DNA of 64,000 nt from Luzula sylvatica (taxonomy: Eukaryota > Streptophyta > Magnoliopsida > Poales > Juncaceae), in contig OX326957.1 in the NCBI GenBank assembly GCA_946800325.1, positions 23,189,554 through 23,253,553 of the forward strand, written 5' to 3'. A program made the translations under genes and the position numbers. The first letter of the stretch is position 1. Every line of letters starts with the position of its first letter. A model generated the notes under the pieces. The model worked only from the letters and a program-made list of their open reading frames with translations. It was not told the origin of the DNA and did not search any database. Shown one piece after another: positions 61,390 to 64,000 of this stretch.

Positions 61390-61790
61390 CATTAACCTTT
61401 TTTTTTTTTTTACCTAATGAAATCATAACAAGTGAAAAGAGTTCTTTTATTTTGAGAGGTAATAAATAAATAATAGTGATGTCCAACATTTTCCTAAATA
61501 ATATATCAATATATTGACAAATGTTCAGATCGTGAGTGCATGAACTTTATGTCGTATCATGTTGTGATTTAAATTTCTTTATTTTAAAAAATTCAAATTC
61601 AAATACTTTGATTTTGTTGGATTATATATCAGTGTTGTTATTATGATGATTAATCAATTGAATCAGGCCACGTGGACCGAGTTTGTGCGATTAAGCCTTT
61701 AAAATCGGATAAATTTATAGCTTAATTAAGTATCTTTCAAGAAAATATGAACACATTATAATCAAAATAATACATTACAATACAAATGTC
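61390..61790 (+). repeat. 3'-flank repeat, copy 2
   Basis: Colinear with copy 1: 'acctaatgaaatcataaca', 'gttcagatcgtgagtgcatg', 'ggaccgagtttgtgcgatta', 'caagaaaatatgaacacatt'. No DUF538 coding precedes it. Confidence 0.7.
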
Positions 61791-62157
61791 CCAATCATAT
61801 AACTTTGCAAGTAATAATATTTTAATTTTGAAGATAATTGTTTTTTTTTTTATTCAAAAAAAAAAAAAAAAAAAAAAAGATAATTGTTTTTTTCAAACAA
61901 TAATCTAATCATAAATCCTAATTTTTTCAAACAATAATTTAAACAAAAATCATATTTTTTTTATGTTTATTTTATTAATTTTTGTTTGGATTATTAATAT
62001 TGGATAAAGAATATTGAAGATGAAAATAATTATTTTTTATTAATTGCAGATACGACTGATTGTTAAAAGATAATTTATCATTTAAGAGTAAACGTGTCCC
62101 TGTCTTGAAAAAAAAAATCGGCAAGTTAATAGTAACTTACGGACATTTATTTATCAC
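61791..62157. other. AT-rich with poly-A/T tracts
   Basis: Includes an A-run at about 61858-61879 next to a T-run, making a small inverted repeat. No gene. Confidence 0.5.
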
Positions 62158-62847
62158 AATGTTTTAAAATTTAAATATCATGTAGCGGGTATGCAGCGCT
62201 TTGACGTTTAATTTGTCACTTCGCTACTACAGGAGACCTTGATCATAATGCTGATTTTTGCAATATTACGTAATGTACATAAATATAAATTAGCATAACA
62301 TATTATATAACATATAATACGACTAAAAGTATTCATAATAAAATTTGTATAAAATTTAAATCTAATTTTTTATCCATACATATCGCACATTAGTTAATAA
62401 TTTAATGTTCGTACTTCAAAATAATATAATTAGTCCATATATTCAATAAAAATTATCCAAAAATACATAATTCATTAGCCAGTCACTAGAAAAATTATTT
62501 GTTGTACAAAGAGGATGGAAAAAAAATCCTCACAATCATCTAACTCCGACAAAAATCTGTTTTCCAACAAATGAGACAGAAAGAAAAAATCAGTCAATTA
62601 TGATTTAGTTTCGTTTTGTGATATATAATAGTAGACTATGAAAAAATAATGTATTAATGACATAGCGTTAAATATATGACATAGCTCTACTACAAATCGT
62701 TAAATATATGCGCTACTCGCTATAGTAGTCCGATGTAGGTTGTACCAGAACAGGACACTACAAAGTTAAAATATGAAGCGACACGACGTCTTCATTCTGA
62801 GCTCCGCGACAGCACGCTCACTACATCACCGCTATTTAGAATTTTGA
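62158..62847. mobile_element. hAT-like element (tentative), 690 bp
   Basis: Octamers TTTATCAC (62150-62157) and TGTATCAC (62848-62855) match at 7 of 8. Ends show inverted similarity (ttttaaaatttaaata against tatttagaattttga) and gcgctac/agcgct motifs. No transposase frame. Confidence 0.5.
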
Positions 62848-62869
62848 TGTATCACCATCCGATTTTATT

Positions 62870-63000
62870 GGATTAAATATGATTGTTTTTATATTAATTA
62901 TAAAAATTTAATTTGAAATAGGTCACTGTAAACCGAGTATGGATGATTAAGCATTCAAAATAAAATAAATTAATATTTCAGTCAAGTATAGTCAATCAAA
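62870..63000 (+). repeat. 3'-flank repeat, copy 3 (partial)
   Basis: 'ggattaaatatgattgtttt ... gtaaaccgagtatggatgattaagcattcaaaat' parallels 60590-60690. Confidence 0.65.
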
Positions 63001-63022
63001 AAAAAAAAAAAGAGTACATTAT

Positions 63023-63140
63023 CATGTATTGCACGGATACGCCGATACGATGATACAATATTTTAACATATAATTTAGGATACGATACAAATACGGCAAT
63101 CCTAGTAAATTCGATTTTTTTAACTATCCGCGCAGCATAG
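63023..63140. mobile_element. Short deletion derivative of the 'gatacg' hAT MITE
   Basis: Left CATGTATTGCACGGATACG and right CTATCCGCGCAGCATAG are inverted and resemble the ends of 49784-50309. Possible shared flank 'attat' on both sides; no clean 8-bp duplication. Confidence 0.65.
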
Positions 63141-63544
63141 ATTATAACCGAAAGGGGTTGATATGGTGTCCTCGTAAATAAAATAATATCCGGAATTAAT
63201 TGTATACTATTTGTAAAAGTTTAATTATATATAGGTAAAACAATTTAGGGTCTAATTGACTAGTTCGCATGTATGGATTTATTTTTTATTTTTTTTGCTG
63301 AAATGGACTGTTTTGCTGAAATCGATTTTTTTACTTAAATTGGCTACTTTTTTTTGCTGAAACCGACTGTTCTTTTGTCGAAATTGTTGCTTTTTTACTT
63401 GAATTGACTGTTAATTCGATGTAATTGTCTTGTATTTTTCTTGAACTGACTGTTAATTCGCTGTTAGTTCGTTGTAAAATGTACAAAATTTGCTAATCAT
63501 ATTGCTAATTATCTTAATTTGATTGATTAAAATATATTAAAATA

Positions 63545-63560
63545 AAAATGTATGCTAATT
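63545..63560 (+). repeat. SINE target-site duplication, left copy
   Basis: AAAATGTATGCTAATT, identical to 63822-63837. Confidence 0.95.
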
Positions 63561-63821
63561 TTTTTTTTTGAAGGAGTTTCGACAATGTGTTGAGATCTCG
63601 AATATATTAGATTAAAGAAGTGAAACGAAAGAGAGAATTTAGGTAGAATATATAAGACAATATTCTTATTTTTTTTTTAAGAGAATCCTAGGCCACGAAT
63701 CGCGGCCATAATAGGTTTCTTTTTTTTTATATTGATGCCGCCGGGATTCGAACCCACAACCTCTACAACATGAGTTTTTATTGTGCTGAACACTCACCAT
63801 CTGGGCTATGAGACCATTGGC
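63561..63821 (-). mobile_element. tRNA-derived SINE with exact 16-bp target duplication
   Basis: On the minus strand it begins with a tRNA-like head carrying an A box TAGCCCAGATGG (63797-63808) and a B box GGTTCGAATCC (63744-63754), the internal RNA polymerase III promoter. A tRNA-unrelated body and an A-rich tail follow (T-run at 63561-63569 on the plus strand). Flanks AAAATGTATGCTAATT at 63545-63560 and 63822-63837 are identical, as in LINE-mediated insertion. The internal T-runs at about 63671-63680 and 63719-63728 could act as early terminators. No clover-leaf fold, so not a functional tRNA gene. Confidence 0.93.
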
Positions 63822-64000
63822 AAAATGTATGCTAATTAAATTAAATATAACTTATCTAAAATTGTACCCCATGAATTCATATGTGATTACATCATGTTGA
63901 TAAAATTATTAATGTTTTTCCGATTAGTGGGGACTCACTGTAATTTCCTTAACAAAAAATATACACTACGACAAGTAAGTTTCAAGCATACAACTATATA

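Noticed and set aside
63735..63815. A tRNA gene on the minus strand (A and B boxes)
   Set aside because: No clover-leaf pairing, and it is part of a unit with an A-rich tail and a 16-bp duplication, so it is a SINE head.

Overview
The window is nuclear DNA from a flowering plant, most likely a eudicot. It is AT-rich, the genes have short GT-AG introns, and the gene content is plant-specific: a plastoquinone-pathway prenyltransferase, a germin-like protein, a GTD-binding (DUF593) protein and extensin-like wall proteins. I cannot name the species. Genes occupy a small share; most of the window is transposable elements, many with exact target-site duplications (TSDs).

Layout. 1-14365: an old Ty1/copia element (5' end outside the window) carrying three in-frame stops. 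Its RNase H region is split by a second, related copia element at 3754-14053 that has near-identical 992-bp LTRs, a 5-bp TSD (AAATG), a decayed interior and an internal LTR-like copy. 14366-25800: AT-rich DNA with an ~800-bp dispersed repeat (two copies), two copies of a Helitron family, two hAT-like elements and a 27-bp tandem repeat. 25819-28479: two convergent genes, 5-formyltetrahydrofolate cyclo-ligase (+, 7 exons, 278 aa) and a GTD-binding/DUF593 membrane coiled-coil protein (-, 2 exons, apparently a 40-nt intron). 29199-31887: two related Mutator-like elements with long terminal inverted repeats, each with a perfect 9-bp TSD and a captured gene fragment (ISU/IscU-type scaffold; LOB-domain factor). 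33299-34609: a hAT element inserted just upstream of a homogentisate solanesyltransferase-like gene (34692-36423, + strand, 10 exons) that lacks the usual transit-peptide region. 36674-37425: a germin-like protein gene on the minus strand. 38728-41766: MITEs, a degraded hAT relative and a Helitron-like end. 43527-48318: a non-coding LTR element (LARD-like) splitting a small open frame. 49784-50309: a hAT MITE with an exact 8-bp TSD. 51466-52821 and 59146-60342: two paralogous secreted proteins joining an extensin-like SPPPP domain to a DUF538 domain. 63561-63821: a tRNA-derived SINE on the minus strand with an exact 16-bp TSD.

The genes do not form one pathway. Folate one-carbon metabolism, plastid prenylquinone synthesis, actomyosin-linked membrane scaffolding and the cell wall are represented separately. 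What unifies the window is repeated transposon insertion into gene-proximal DNA: in the promoter region of the prenyltransferase gene, inside a small open frame, and as gene-fragment capture. Intron-exon models were made by eye from splice signals, frame and family resemblance; no alignment or database search was run.
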